NCBI GenBank assembly: GCA_028688055.1
Contig: JAQTYZ010000004.1
Span: forward strand, 1 to 33,020
From: Patescibacteria group bacterium
GTDB lineage: Bacteria > Patescibacteriota > Patescibacteriia > Buchananbacterales > UBA6539
Length of the DNA: 33,020 nucleotides
Reading direction: 5' to 3'
Shown one piece after another: positions 1-7,846 of the stretch (the first letter of the stretch is position 1; each line of letters opens with the position of its first letter). Under the pieces are notes generated by a model. It did no database searches and was not told where the DNA came from. It was given only the letters and a program-made list of their open reading frames with translations. Made by a program: the position numbers and the translations under genes.

Positions 1-2
1 CC

Positions 3-122
3 CTAGGATTAAAACGAGCGATTACACAATGGAATAGTAATTACAATAACTTAGAGCATTGCGCCCTAGATGGACTAACGCCTAATGAGGCTTTGGCCGG
101 AGTGCAAAATGTGTGTTCCTAA
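3..122 (+). mobile_element. 3' end of an integrase-core (DDE, IS3/IS481-type) transposase, truncated by the window start
   Basis: The open frame from nt 3 reads LGLKRAITQWNSNYNNLEHCALDGLTPNEALAGVQNVCS*. This matches the typical C-terminus W-N-x-x-Y-N-x-x-x-x-H-x-A-L-x-G-L-T-P-x-E-A of rve-type transposases. Confidence 0.75.
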
Positions 123-163
123 AACAACGTTGGTCGAACCCACTTGAATATTCCCAAAGATCC

Positions 164-1096
164 TTAGATCGCAGCGCCGCAATAAGAGTCGGCAAACATA
201 CGGTAGCGTCGCGAAACCTCGGCCATCACACTAGCGGGTATAATCGGGTACGGCGGGTCAGGCTGTTGCGCGGCACGCGCATCCAACACTTGCTGATAAA
301 ACCCGATCTTGATCAGGTACTCCCGGAGGAATTCCTTGCCATAGTGCTCAACGTGCCCCGCCTTAAGCGACGAGAGCAATACCGGACGATCTTCATCCGG
401 TGTGCCGAAGACATCGCCAATCATCTTGGTTCGCTTCGGACCGACCAAAAGGCATTCCTTCTTGCCGTCGAGACGAGCAAACCCAGCTCGTTGCCAGACA
501 ATTGCCATAGCGCCATTAAGCGTATGGATCATCGCCCAGAACTGGGTTTCATCATCTTCGGACATACCGCACATTTCGCGCGCGGCCGCCCGAGTTAAAT
601 CACGGTCAGTCTTCTCAAACTTCGTCGTGAAGTGGCCGATGGGGTACGGCAACACCGTTCCTTCTGGCGGTACCTCGTCCGAGACGAAGCCATAAGCGGT
701 TGGCAGCTTTTTGCCGTCAAGGAAAGCCCGCCGCAGACTGCCAGCCAAACGCGGTCGATCAATCCATTCGGCCGGCACGACGCAGTCAGTATCCGCGAAA
801 GTTAAGGCCCGGTCGGCGATGACGTCAACCTGACGCACCTGAATGGTGGTGGCATTAAGCCGCTGCACAAAGTGTGTGGCAACGCCAACCGCTTGCGCGA
901 TCTCAAACGACTTCAGAGCACAGGCGCAAATCGCCTCGTCTTTGCCCGGAATCGGCTGCTCCGGAGCGGTACCGACGTCAAAAGCCGACCAGCCACTGGT
1001 GAACTCGAAGTTCAGCAGCCGCTTGCCGTCCGCATCGCAACCGGCATCGTACAAAACTTTGGAACTACCATTTCTTACAAAAACTCCGCGTTGCAT
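164..1096 (-). CDS. purC: Phosphoribosylaminoimidazole-succinocarboxamide synthase (SAICAR synthetase), divergent
   Basis: Contains GSSKVLYDAG...FEFTSGWSAFD...IPGKDEAICACALKSFEIAQAVGVATHFV, GPKRTKMIGDVFGTPDEDR and a C-terminal P-x-IP-x-x-V-x-x-E-x-S-x-R-Y motif. The start was moved to the ATG at 1096 (MQRGVFV), which is preceded by AAGGTGAGGG. Confidence 0.8.
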   Translation of the reverse strand: MQRGVFVRNGSSKVLYDAGCDADGKRLLNFEFTSGWSAFDVGTAPEQPIPGKDEAICACALKSFEIAQAVGVATHFVQRLNATTIQVRQVDVIADRALTFADTDCVVPAEWIDRPRLAGSLRRAFLDGKKLPTAYGFVSDEVPPEGTVLPYPIGHFTTKFEKTDRDLTRAAAREMCGMSEDDETQFWAMIHTLNGAMAIVWQRAGFARLDGKKECLLVGPKRTKMIGDVFGTPDEDRPVLLSSLKAGHVEHYGKEFLREYLIKIGFYQQVLDARAAQQPDPPYPIIPASVMAEVSRRYRMFADSYCGAAI

Positions 1097-1167
1097 TTTT
1101 CCCTCACCTTCTCTTTGCCAATGCAAAGGGTTGAAACACCTAACCTTCAAACCGAAATGCCATTGGC

Positions 1168-1196
1168 AAATTAACAGAAAAGCCAGGCTACGTCAA
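1168..1196 (-). promoter_or_regulatory. Candidate sigma70 promoter of purC
   Basis: Minus strand TTGACG - 17 nt - TAATTT (-35 at 1191-1196, -10 at 1168-1173). Confidence 0.6.
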
Positions 1197-1210
1197 TTCG
1201 CAATAGCAAC

Positions 1211-1241
1211 AAAAAAAGGGTCGACCACTGGCCTACCCCTT
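1211..1241 (-). terminator. Intrinsic terminator between purH and purC
   Basis: Minus strand AAGGGGTAGGCCAGTGGTCGACCCTTTTTTT: imperfect hairpin followed by U7. Confidence 0.55.
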
Positions 1242-1268
1242 ACTCAATGAACCGAGAAACGTGCCAAG

Positions 1269-2957
1269 CTAGTGCTTGGCAAAACCGCGATGGCTCGCAT
1301 TAACTATCGCGCCAAACATACCACGGCGCTCAATGTCAGCCTTGACTTCCTCCCACCGTTTACCGTCGGCGGGTACCACAACGCCTTTGCAGCCGGCATC
1401 GGCGAGCATTTCAATGGCTTCCGGCATTGGGCTGCCAGCAGCTGACACCGCAAAGGGAAAAAATCCATCCGAAGCAGCCATTGCCCCGCTTGGATCATGC
1501 CCGGCATCACGTGCCCGCGTTAGTGCCAACTTAGCCGCACCACGACGATCCTGTTGGCCAAGACCGGTACCGATCAGCTGACAATTTTTCGCCAGCACCA
1601 CCGAGTTGCTCACCCCTTCCCAGGCAACCACCCAGGCGATTAGCATGGTCACCAAGTCTTCGTCCCGAAGACTTGGCCAAACGCCAATCCATTCCTGAAC
1701 CTTGACAAACTCCAGTATGAACTTCGCCGCCCCCTGAATGAGAGCACCACCGCGAACCGGACGGAACTCAAAATCTTGCTCCGCCATCACCGGATCAAAT
1801 AATGCCGGGTTCACCAATAAGTGGCGCTCATTCGCACGAAGTGTCAGCAAAGCTTGGGCTGCTTCCGAGAAGTTCGGAGCACAAACAACGTCCGCTCCCC
1901 AAAGATTGCGACCGACGGAGGCACGCATACTTTCAAGGACCGCATGAATCCTGATAGCGCGTTCACCTGTAACGTCAAAGTTGACCATCACTTCGGCCCC
2001 CATCACCGCGTCGCCATCGCCAGCCATACAAAGCTCAAGCGCTTGATCTGGGTTGTCAAAGCTGACACCCAAGCCACACGGATTGCCATGCTTACACGCA
2101 ATCGCAATAAACGGTACCAGTTCAAAGTTTCGCCGACAAGCTTCGGCGAGGCGACACATCACGCGCAACGCGCTATCAGCGCCGCAAAGATTGACGTGGC
2201 CAGGATTACCCGCCACAAACTCCCAGTGATGCCACGCGAGCGGATCATCGTCGGACAACATCAAATTACGACAAAGTGTCGACTTTCCTTGGTCGCCATT
2301 TTCGGCTTTACGCAACTCACGAACCGGTTCGAGAAACAGTGTTTTGCCCTTTTGGCCCGTGAGGCCTGACAGATACTCCCAAATGGAAGCGTCGTACATT
2401 GCGGTATGCCGAAATGCCTTGGTGGCAAATTCCTGGCGTAATGACAGGTCAATATTGCCGTTGCCATCACGTAGCGCTTCTAACAGGCGCGCGTAATCGG
2501 CGGGATCGCTGATGACTACCAAGCCTTGATCGTAATTCTTGGCGGCAGCACGCAATAACAGTACACCACCGATATCGATTTGCTCAATGGTCTCATCATG
2601 AGATGCCTGGCTAGCCACCGCCTTACCAAACGGGTAAAGGTTGCACACGACAATGTCGATGGTGCTGATCTTCCTAGCTCGCAATTGAGCCAGGTGATCA
2701 CTGATGCGCTTGGCCAGAATACCGGCGGCGACCTTGTGATTAATCGTCTTAACCCGACCGCCAAGAAATTCCCTGACGCCCGTGACTGTTTCGATCCTCA
2801 GACACTTAACGGCTTGCTCGCGCAAAACCTTATAAGTACCGCCAGTCGAGACGACTTCAATACCAAGTTCGACTAACCCGCGAGCCAAATCGGCCACGCC
2901 GGTTTTGTCGCTAACCGAAATTATCACTCTCGGTTTGACAATGCTCTTTCCCATCAT
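1269..2957 (-). CDS. purH: Bifunctional AICAR transformylase / IMP cyclohydrolase, divergent
   Basis: MGS-like N-terminus (ISVSDKTGVADLARGLVELGIEVVSTGGT, GRVKT, VVCNLYPF, IEQIDIGGVLLLRAAAKN) and AICARFT motifs (CKHGNPCG, SNSVVLAKNCQLIGTGLGQQDR, SDGFFPF). AGGAGG lies just upstream of ATGATG. Confidence 0.88.
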   Translation of the reverse strand: MMGKSIVKPRVIISVSDKTGVADLARGLVELGIEVVSTGGTYKVLREQAVKCLRIETVTGVREFLGGRVKTINHKVAAGILAKRISDHLAQLRARKISTIDIVVCNLYPFGKAVASQASHDETIEQIDIGGVLLLRAAAKNYDQGLVVISDPADYARLLEALRDGNGNIDLSLRQEFATKAFRHTAMYDASIWEYLSGLTGQKGKTLFLEPVRELRKAENGDQGKSTLCRNLMLSDDDPLAWHHWEFVAGNPGHVNLCGADSALRVMCRLAEACRRNFELVPFIAIACKHGNPCGLGVSFDNPDQALELCMAGDGDAVMGAEVMVNFDVTGERAIRIHAVLESMRASVGRNLWGADVVCAPNFSEAAQALLTLRANERHLLVNPALFDPVMAEQDFEFRPVRGGALIQGAAKFILEFVKVQEWIGVWPSLRDEDLVTMLIAWVVAWEGVSNSVVLAKNCQLIGTGLGQQDRRGAAKLALTRARDAGHDPSGAMAASDGFFPFAVSAAGSPMPEAIEMLADAGCKGVVVPADGKRWEEVKADIERRGMFGAIVNASHRGFAKH

Positions 2958-3069
2958 TCCTCCTTAAGCCATTACTGGCTTGAGTTGGCTGCTAACTTCA
3001 TCACCACTAATTCAAAATGTCAAAAAACGTGCCTTCCCTCCCATTGGTTAAGGCCAAAATTGCGACTTT

Positions 3070-3098
3070 AAATTAACAAAAAAAGACGGTTAAGTCAA
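3070..3098 (-). promoter_or_regulatory. Candidate sigma70 promoter of purH
   Basis: Minus strand TTGACT - 17 nt - TAATTT (3093-3098 and 3070-3075). Confidence 0.6.
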
Positions 3099-3108
3099 TG
3101 TAATTGGC

Positions 3109-3137
3109 TTGAAAAAATTAACAAAGGCTGGTAATAT
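3109..3137 (+). promoter_or_regulatory. Candidate sigma70 promoter of ychF
   Basis: TTGAAA - 17 nt - TAATAT (3109-3114 and 3132-3137). Start codon at 3166. Confidence 0.6.
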
Positions 3138-3165
3138 TGATTAGTTAATAATTAATCTAAATTCT

Positions 3166-4224
3166 GTGTCATTTTCCGTCGGTATTGTTGGACTGCCAAA
3201 TGTCGGCAAATCAACGCTATTCAAAGCCCTGACCAAAAAACAGGTCGATGCCTCAAATTATCCGTTCTGTACCATCGACCCCAATGTCGGTGTTGTTGCC
3301 GTTCCCGACCAGCGCGTCGACCAACTTGGTGTGATGTCAAAGTCCGAAAAAAATATTTATACGACCGTTGAATTCGTCGACATTGCGGGCTTAGTCCGAG
3401 ATGCTCATAAGGGCGAAGGTTTAGGCAATCAATTTCTCTCACACATCAGAGAGGTCGACGCGATTGTTCACCTAATGAGAAATTTCTCCGACCCTGACGT
3501 CATTCACGTCGAGGGTAAAGTTAACCCGGCTTCCGACCAAGAAACAATTAATTTGGAACTGATTTTTGCCGACTTGCAAACGGTTGAAAAAAGAATTTCT
3601 AAAAATAAAAAAGACTTACACGCTAATTTAAAAGAAGCCAAAGCCTTAGAGCCCTTTTTAGAAAAACTAAAAAATGGCCTTGAGAGCGGCCAACTAGGAT
3701 CACAATTGATTTCATCACCCGAAGAAAAGATATTAGCCAAAGAGTTAAATTTACTGACGATCAAGCCGATGATTTATGTGTTAAATGTCGACGAAGACAA
3801 AATCAGTGATGATTTTTCACCCGAAGGTTATGTGCAAATTTCGGCCAAAATTGAATCGGAGCTAGCCGAACTTTCATCCCAAGAAGCTAAACAATATCTG
3901 GCCGAACTCGGTCTAAAAACTTCCGGCCTAGACAAACTGATTCAAAAAGCTTACGCCACTTTAGGTTTAATTACTTTTCTAACCACCGGCCCGAAGGAGT
4001 CACGAGCTTGGACCATAACGCTTGGAACCAAAGCGCCCCAAGCGGCTGGCGTGATTCATACTGATTTTGAAAAAAAATTTATCAAAGCCGAAGTTGTCAA
4101 TTGGCAAGACTTACTTAATGCTGGCAGTGAAGCGACGGCTAAAGAAAAAGGATTAATCCGGCTCGAAGGTAAAGATTACATCATGCAGGACGGCGACACC
4201 GTTGTCTTTAAAGTTGGCGGTTAA
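3166..4224 (+). CDS. ychF: Redox/ribosome-binding GTPase YchF (Obg family), GTG start
   Basis: GIVGLPNVGKSTLF, NYPFCTIDPNVGVVAVPD, VDIAGLVRDAHKGEGLGNQFLSHIREVDAIVHLMRNF and the C-terminal TGS-like domain. Confidence 0.96.
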   Translation: MSFSVGIVGLPNVGKSTLFKALTKKQVDASNYPFCTIDPNVGVVAVPDQRVDQLGVMSKSEKNIYTTVEFVDIAGLVRDAHKGEGLGNQFLSHIREVDAIVHLMRNFSDPDVIHVEGKVNPASDQETINLELIFADLQTVEKRISKNKKDLHANLKEAKALEPFLEKLKNGLESGQLGSQLISSPEEKILAKELNLLTIKPMIYVLNVDEDKISDDFSPEGYVQISAKIESELAELSSQEAKQYLAELGLKTSGLDKLIQKAYATLGLITFLTTGPKESRAWTITLGTKAPQAAGVIHTDFEKKFIKAEVVNWQDLLNAGSEATAKEKGLIRLEGKDYIMQDGDTVVFKVGG

Positions 4225-4228
4225 TAAT

Positions 4229-4438
4229 GTGGCTATAATCTACCTAATTTTATTGATTAATATAATTGTCTCAAGCAGTATTGCTGTTATTCACTTTAAT
4301 AGTTCAACATTTAAAAAATGGGACTTGATGACGCAAAAGTACCCATTATCACATTATTTAATTTGTATTTTAAATATTTTTGTGGCCGTTTCAAATCTAT
4401 TACTCCTAAAATATTTATTAACAACCGTTACTTCCTAG
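4229..4438 (+). CDS. Small hypothetical membrane protein (two predicted TM segments), probable GTG start
   Basis: Hydrophobic ORF VAIIYLILLINIIVSSSIAVIHF...LICILNIFVAVSNLLLLKYLL directly after ychF. No clear SD. Confidence 0.4.
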   Translation: MAIIYLILLINIIVSSSIAVIHFNSSTFKKWDLMTQKYPLSHYLICILNIFVAVSNLLLLKYLLTTVTS

Positions 4439-5531
4439 TAAAAATTAAAATCCGGCGCCACACTTTTTGACCCGGACGTCCATAAAGTAGTGGCCGATCG
4501 TTAACTTGGGTAAAGCCCATTTTTTTTATTTCATCAATAATTGGCAAATCAATAACTTCCCGATCAATTTTAAAACTCGGGAAAACGATTACCACTACCC
4601 CCTTGGATGGCAAAACTTTTGCAAACTCCGCCAAGGCGGAAAGATATAATTTACTAAGGTCATCAATAACTTTTTCTAAAAATAAAATGCCTTCGCTGCC
4701 TCGTAAGGGCGGCCCTAAATAAGGTTCAGTAACAATCCCATCGACTTGATCAACTTTTTTACTCAGTTCTCTGACATCACATTTAAAAATATTGGTGCCA
4801 CTAAGATTAATACCTGAATGTTGCTTCAACCATTTTAAATTTACTTCCGTATCCTTAACGGCTTTGTCGGAAATATCTGAACCATAAATTTTGCTATACC
4901 CGAGTAACAGCGCCTCCTGGATTAGCGTGCCGGAACCGCAAAAAGGATCGAGGATAATTTTTGATTCAGCTAAACTTGAAAGGTTAATCATTATCTTAGC
5001 CAACTTTGGCGGCAGACTGCCGGAAACTAAATCGCGAACCGGTCGTCCATAGTCTCGATTGCCATAATCTTCAAAATCTTGAACGGCTAAAGTTTGAGCC
5101 AAAAACTTATTGGCTAAAACCATAAAATCAAAACAGTGATTTTTGGTTATTACCACCGCCGACAGGGCCTTGTCTTTACTAACAACTAAACGACAGCTAA
5201 TGTCCGCTTGTTTTAATAAACCCTTCACTTTCATTCCTAAATTATCTTTTGGACAATCATAATAACTTACCCCAAAATTTAATTTATTACTCTGTTGATT
5301 ATTTTTCAATATTTCAAAAATTGCCTCGGGCGTAAATTTTTCACTTATAACTTTTCCAATTTTTACCGTCCCACCCAATTTTTTTTGCAATGTCTCGGCC
5401 TCAATCTCATCATTTAATTCAATGATTAAAAAAGCATTTGATTGTTCAATTGTTTTGGCAACTGGCAAAACCGCCAAAATCTCAGCGACTGACAACTGCG
5501 GATTGTGACCTAAAATAAAAGCGTATTTCAT
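4428..5531 (-). CDS. THUMP-type tRNA/RNA N2-guanine methyltransferase (TrmG10/Trm11-like)
   Basis: N-terminal Trm11-like region (MKYAFILGHNPQLSVAEI), DPFCGSGTLIQEA SAM motif and a TEPYLGPPL catalytic-type motif. Start taken as the ATG at 5531. Confidence 0.8.
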   Translation of the reverse strand: MKYAFILGHNPQLSVAEILAVLPVAKTIEQSNAFLIIELNDEIEAETLQKKLGGTVKIGKVISEKFTPEAIFEILKNNQQSNKLNFGVSYYDCPKDNLGMKVKGLLKQADISCRLVVSKDKALSAVVITKNHCFDFMVLANKFLAQTLAVQDFEDYGNRDYGRPVRDLVSGSLPPKLAKIMINLSSLAESKIILDPFCGSGTLIQEALLLGYSKIYGSDISDKAVKDTEVNLKWLKQHSGINLSGTNIFKCDVRELSKKVDQVDGIVTEPYLGPPLRGSEGILFLEKVIDDLSKLYLSALAEFAKVLPSKGVVVIVFPSFKIDREVIDLPIIDEIKKMGFTQVNDRPLLYGRPGQKVWRRILIFTRK

Positions 5532-5544
5532 AGAATGATTATAG

Positions 5545-5575
5545 TATGACAACCCCCGGACCGGGGGTTGTCATA
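5545..5575. repeat. GC-rich perfect palindrome (15-bp arms)
   Basis: TATGACAACCCCCGG-A-CCGGGGGTTGTCATA. No U-tract on either strand. Confidence 0.8.
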
Positions 5576-5603
5576 ATTGAATATTTACCAATTTTGCTTA
5601 GAA

Positions 5604-5768
5604 TTATGATGGTCGGCTGGATTTTCGCTGGCGATGACAATCGCGGCAAAAAATCGGCCTGTCACCGTCCGGTTCAAACGGTAACTCAGTAATTTCAGCA
5701 CCACATTCCGAACAATTCCATTTTCCTTGAACCATCGGTCTTGGAGCAAAACCATTTTGGTCGTCCAT
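5604..5768 (-). CDS. 54-aa CxxC/CxxC zinc-ribbon protein (CPR-type)
   Basis: Reads MDDQNGFAPRPMVQGKWNCSECGAEITELPFEPDGDRPIFCRDCHRQRKSSRPS*. Two CxxC pairs and the GDRPIFCRDCHRQR signature. It is in a different frame from the supplied 70-aa ORF. Confidence 0.88.
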   Translation of the reverse strand: MDDQNGFAPRPMVQGKWNCSECGAEITELPFEPDGDRPIFCRDCHRQRKSSRPS

Positions 5769-5871
5769 TTAATTACCTCAAGCTTGAAATAAGCCATTAA
5801 ATTAGGCTAAATTTCAAATATTATTTATTAATACCTATATAATATCATAAAACATACTTTTTGTCAAGTTA

Positions 5872-5900
5872 TTGACTTTTTACATCAACAATGATACGGT
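5872..5900 (+). promoter_or_regulatory. Candidate promoter of the rpsF leader/operon
   Basis: TTGACT (5872-5877) - 17 nt - TACGGT (5895-5900), with a TGn extension. TGATACGGTATCA near-palindrome overlaps the -10. Confidence 0.5.
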
Positions 5901-5906
5901 ATCAGT

Positions 5907-6034
5907 ACTTAACAATTCAACCTCACCTTTTCCCAGGCCAATCGGCCATTAACCTTGTCCACTTTGAGACAAGGAAAGGTATTAGACAGTTTAGTTAATC
6001 AATATTGCGCCGGGAAAAGCCGGCGTTTTGTTTT
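5907..6034 (+). ncRNA. Structured 5' leader RNA of the rpsF operon ending in an intrinsic terminator (attenuator candidate)
   Basis: Three-way junction by eye: ACCTTT 5925-5930/AAAGGT 5975-5980, GGCC-AATC-GGCC 5936-5947, CCTTGTC 5953-5959/GACAAGG 5968-5974. A terminator hairpin at 6008-6034 follows. Confidence 0.55.
6008..6034 (+). terminator. Intrinsic terminator/attenuator 29 nt upstream of the rpsF start
   Basis: CGCCGG-GAAAAG-CCGGCG followed by TTTTGTTTT. Confidence 0.7.
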
Positions 6035-6063
6035 GCTAATAAACCTAATAACTTAATCTAACT

Positions 6064-6522
6064 ATGGTTAATCACTATGAAGCGTGCTATTTGGTCGGCG
6101 CCAACTACACCGAGGAGGAATTAATTCCGATCAAAGAAAAAATTGCTGATCTAATAACTAAAGCCGGTGGCCAAATTTCCCTCGAAGATAGTCTCGGCAA
6201 GAAAAAATTGTCTTATCCAATTAAGGGCAATCATCAGGGTTACTACCTTATTTATCAATTCGATTTAGAGAAAGATAAGCTCAAAGAGTTAGATCGAAAC
6301 CTAAAACTGACTAACGAACTTTTACGGCACATGATTGTCATTAGCAATCCTAAAAAAGGACGATTTGTCCCATCAATAGTTGAAAATCTAACCGAGGAAA
6401 AAGTTGAAAATGTCAAAACTGAAAAAGTCGAAGCCAAATCTTTAGCTGACGACCAAGGTAAAATTAAATTAGCGGACTTGGACGAAAAATTAGATGAAAT
6501 TTTAGAAGGAAAAATAATGTAA
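6064..6522 (+). CDS. rpsF: 30S ribosomal protein S6 (bS6)
   Basis: MVNHYEACYLVGANYTEEEL...SLGKKKLSYPIKGNHQGYYLIYQFDLE, followed by ssb and rpsR. Confidence 0.95.
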   Translation: MVNHYEACYLVGANYTEEELIPIKEKIADLITKAGGQISLEDSLGKKKLSYPIKGNHQGYYLIYQFDLEKDKLKELDRNLKLTNELLRHMIVISNPKKGRFVPSIVENLTEEKVENVKTEKVEAKSLADDQGKIKLADLDEKLDEILEGKIM

Positions 6523-6555
6523 TCAACCGGCGCACTTAATTCCTAAGAAAAAAAT

Positions 6556-6987
6556 ATGAATTTAAACAAGGCAATGTTAATCGGTAATTTAACTCGCGAC
6601 CCGGAATCAAAAACGACCCCGACGGGTCAAAATGTTACCACCTTCAGTGTTGCCACCAATTTTGTCTGGACTGATGCCAGTGGCAATAAACAAAAAAAAG
6701 CCGAGTTTCATAATATTGTGGCTTGGCGAAAACTGGGCGAAATCTGTGCGCAATATCTTCACAAGGGAAATAAAGTTTATATTGAAGGTCGACTACAAAC
6801 TAGAGATTGGGAAGGCACCGACGGCGTCAAGCGCTATCGAACCGAAATTGTCGCCGACAACATGATTATGTTAGATACCAAGGGCGCTTCAAACGGCGCT
6901 GATAATGCCAGCGCCCCAAGTGATAATTTTGCTCAAACCGCCCCGAATCAGGATGATGAAATTCAGATTGAAAATATTCCGTTTTAA
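6556..6987 (+). CDS. ssb: Single-stranded DNA-binding protein
   Basis: MNLNKAMLIGNLTRDPESKTTPTGQNVTTFSVATN...VYIEGRLQTRDWE..., with acidic C-terminus DDEIQIENIPF. Confidence 0.96.
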   Translation: MNLNKAMLIGNLTRDPESKTTPTGQNVTTFSVATNFVWTDASGNKQKKAEFHNIVAWRKLGEICAQYLHKGNKVYIEGRLQTRDWEGTDGVKRYRTEIVADNMIMLDTKGASNGADNASAPSDNFAQTAPNQDDEIQIENIPF

Positions 6988-7023
6988 TTATTAAAGTCAG
7001 GCCGTTACTGGCCATTCTAACCT

Positions 7024-7269
7024 ATGCCAAGACAAAACAATAACAGCTACAACAATGCAACGGCTAAACCAAAAAATTGCCACTTTTGCATTAATAACGT
7101 TGAAGATATTGATTACAAAGATATCCAAACCTTACGACGGTTTATTTCTTCATACGCTAAAATTGTACCAAGAAAGCGCAGCGGTGTTTGCTCAAAACAT
7201 CAGCGAAAATTAGCCAACGCAATTAAACGAGCCAGAGTAATGGCTTTATTGCCTTTCACCAATAAATAA
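7024..7269 (+). CDS. rpsR: 30S ribosomal protein S18 (bS18)
   Basis: CHFC...[51 protein letters not shown]. Confidence 0.96.
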   Translation: MPRQNNNSYNNATAKPKNCHFCINNVEDIDYKDIQTLRRFISSYAKIVPRKRSGVCSKHQRKLANAIKRARVMALLPFTNK

Positions 7270-7273
7270 ATTT

Positions 7274-7846
7274 ATGGCAATTCTAGGTACCTTAAATGAT
7301 ATCAAACAGGGCATGACTTTGATTTACAATGGTGAACCGCATAAAGTTATGATTGCAAAATTTGTTAGAATGCAGATGAGAAAACCGGTAATGCAGACAA
7401 AATTAAAAAACTTACTTAACGGTAAAGTTGTTGAATATAATTTCAAGCCAGGCGATAAAGTTGAAACCGGTGAACTAGGAACTAAAAAGGTTAATTATCT
7501 CTATGAAGCCGGCGGTGAATATTTCTTTATGGACAACGATACCTACGAGCAACTTTCCTTTAGCGCAGAAAAATTAGCTGAACAAACCAAGTGGCTAAAA
7601 GAAGGTTGTGAAGTAGAATTAATTTCTTTTAACGACGAGGCAATTAATATTGAATTACCAACCAAAATGGAATTCAAAGTTGTGGCTGCGCCCGAAGGAG
7701 TTCGAGGCGACTCGGCTCAAGGTCGAGTAACCAAGCCGGCTGAAATTGAAACCGGCGCGGAAATAAATGTTCCGCTGTTTGTTAAGGAAGGCGACGTTAT
7801 CAGAGTCAATACCGAAACCAGCGAATACGTCGAACGAGTAAGTTGA
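7274..7846 (+). CDS. efp: Translation elongation factor P
   Basis: KOW-like N-terminus, HKVMIAKFVRMQMRKPVMQTKLKNLLNGKVVEYNFKPGDKVE, C-terminal GRVTKPAEIETGAEINVPLFVKEGDVIRVNTETSEYVERVS. Confidence 0.95.
   Translation: MAILGTLNDIKQGMTLIYNGEPHKVMIAKFVRMQMRKPVMQTKLKNLLNGKVVEYNFKPGDKVETGELGTKKVNYLYEAGGEYFFMDNDTYEQLSFSAEKLAEQTKWLKEGCEVELISFNDEAINIELPTKMEFKVVAAPEGVRGDSAQGRVTKPAEIETGAEINVPLFVKEGDVIRVNTETSEYVERVS

Noticed and set aside
1097-1167. GCCAATG/CATTGGC pairing in the purC upstream region as a regulatory stem
   Set aside because: The 5' arm (1161-1167) lies between the -10 box and the predicted TSS, so it would mostly not be in the transcript.
113-1250. Plus-strand ORFs opposite purC (113-598, 402-695, 843-1250, 872-1174) and similar ORFs opposite purH, rpoB, rpoC and ileS
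   Set aside because: They lie fully antisense to well-supported genes and have no domain signatures. They are expected in GC-richer coding DNA.
5585-5797. 70-aa minus-strand ORF in the supplied track
   Set aside because: Another frame on the same strand encodes a coherent CxxC/CxxC zinc-ribbon protein with its own ATG. The 70-aa frame has no recognisable features.
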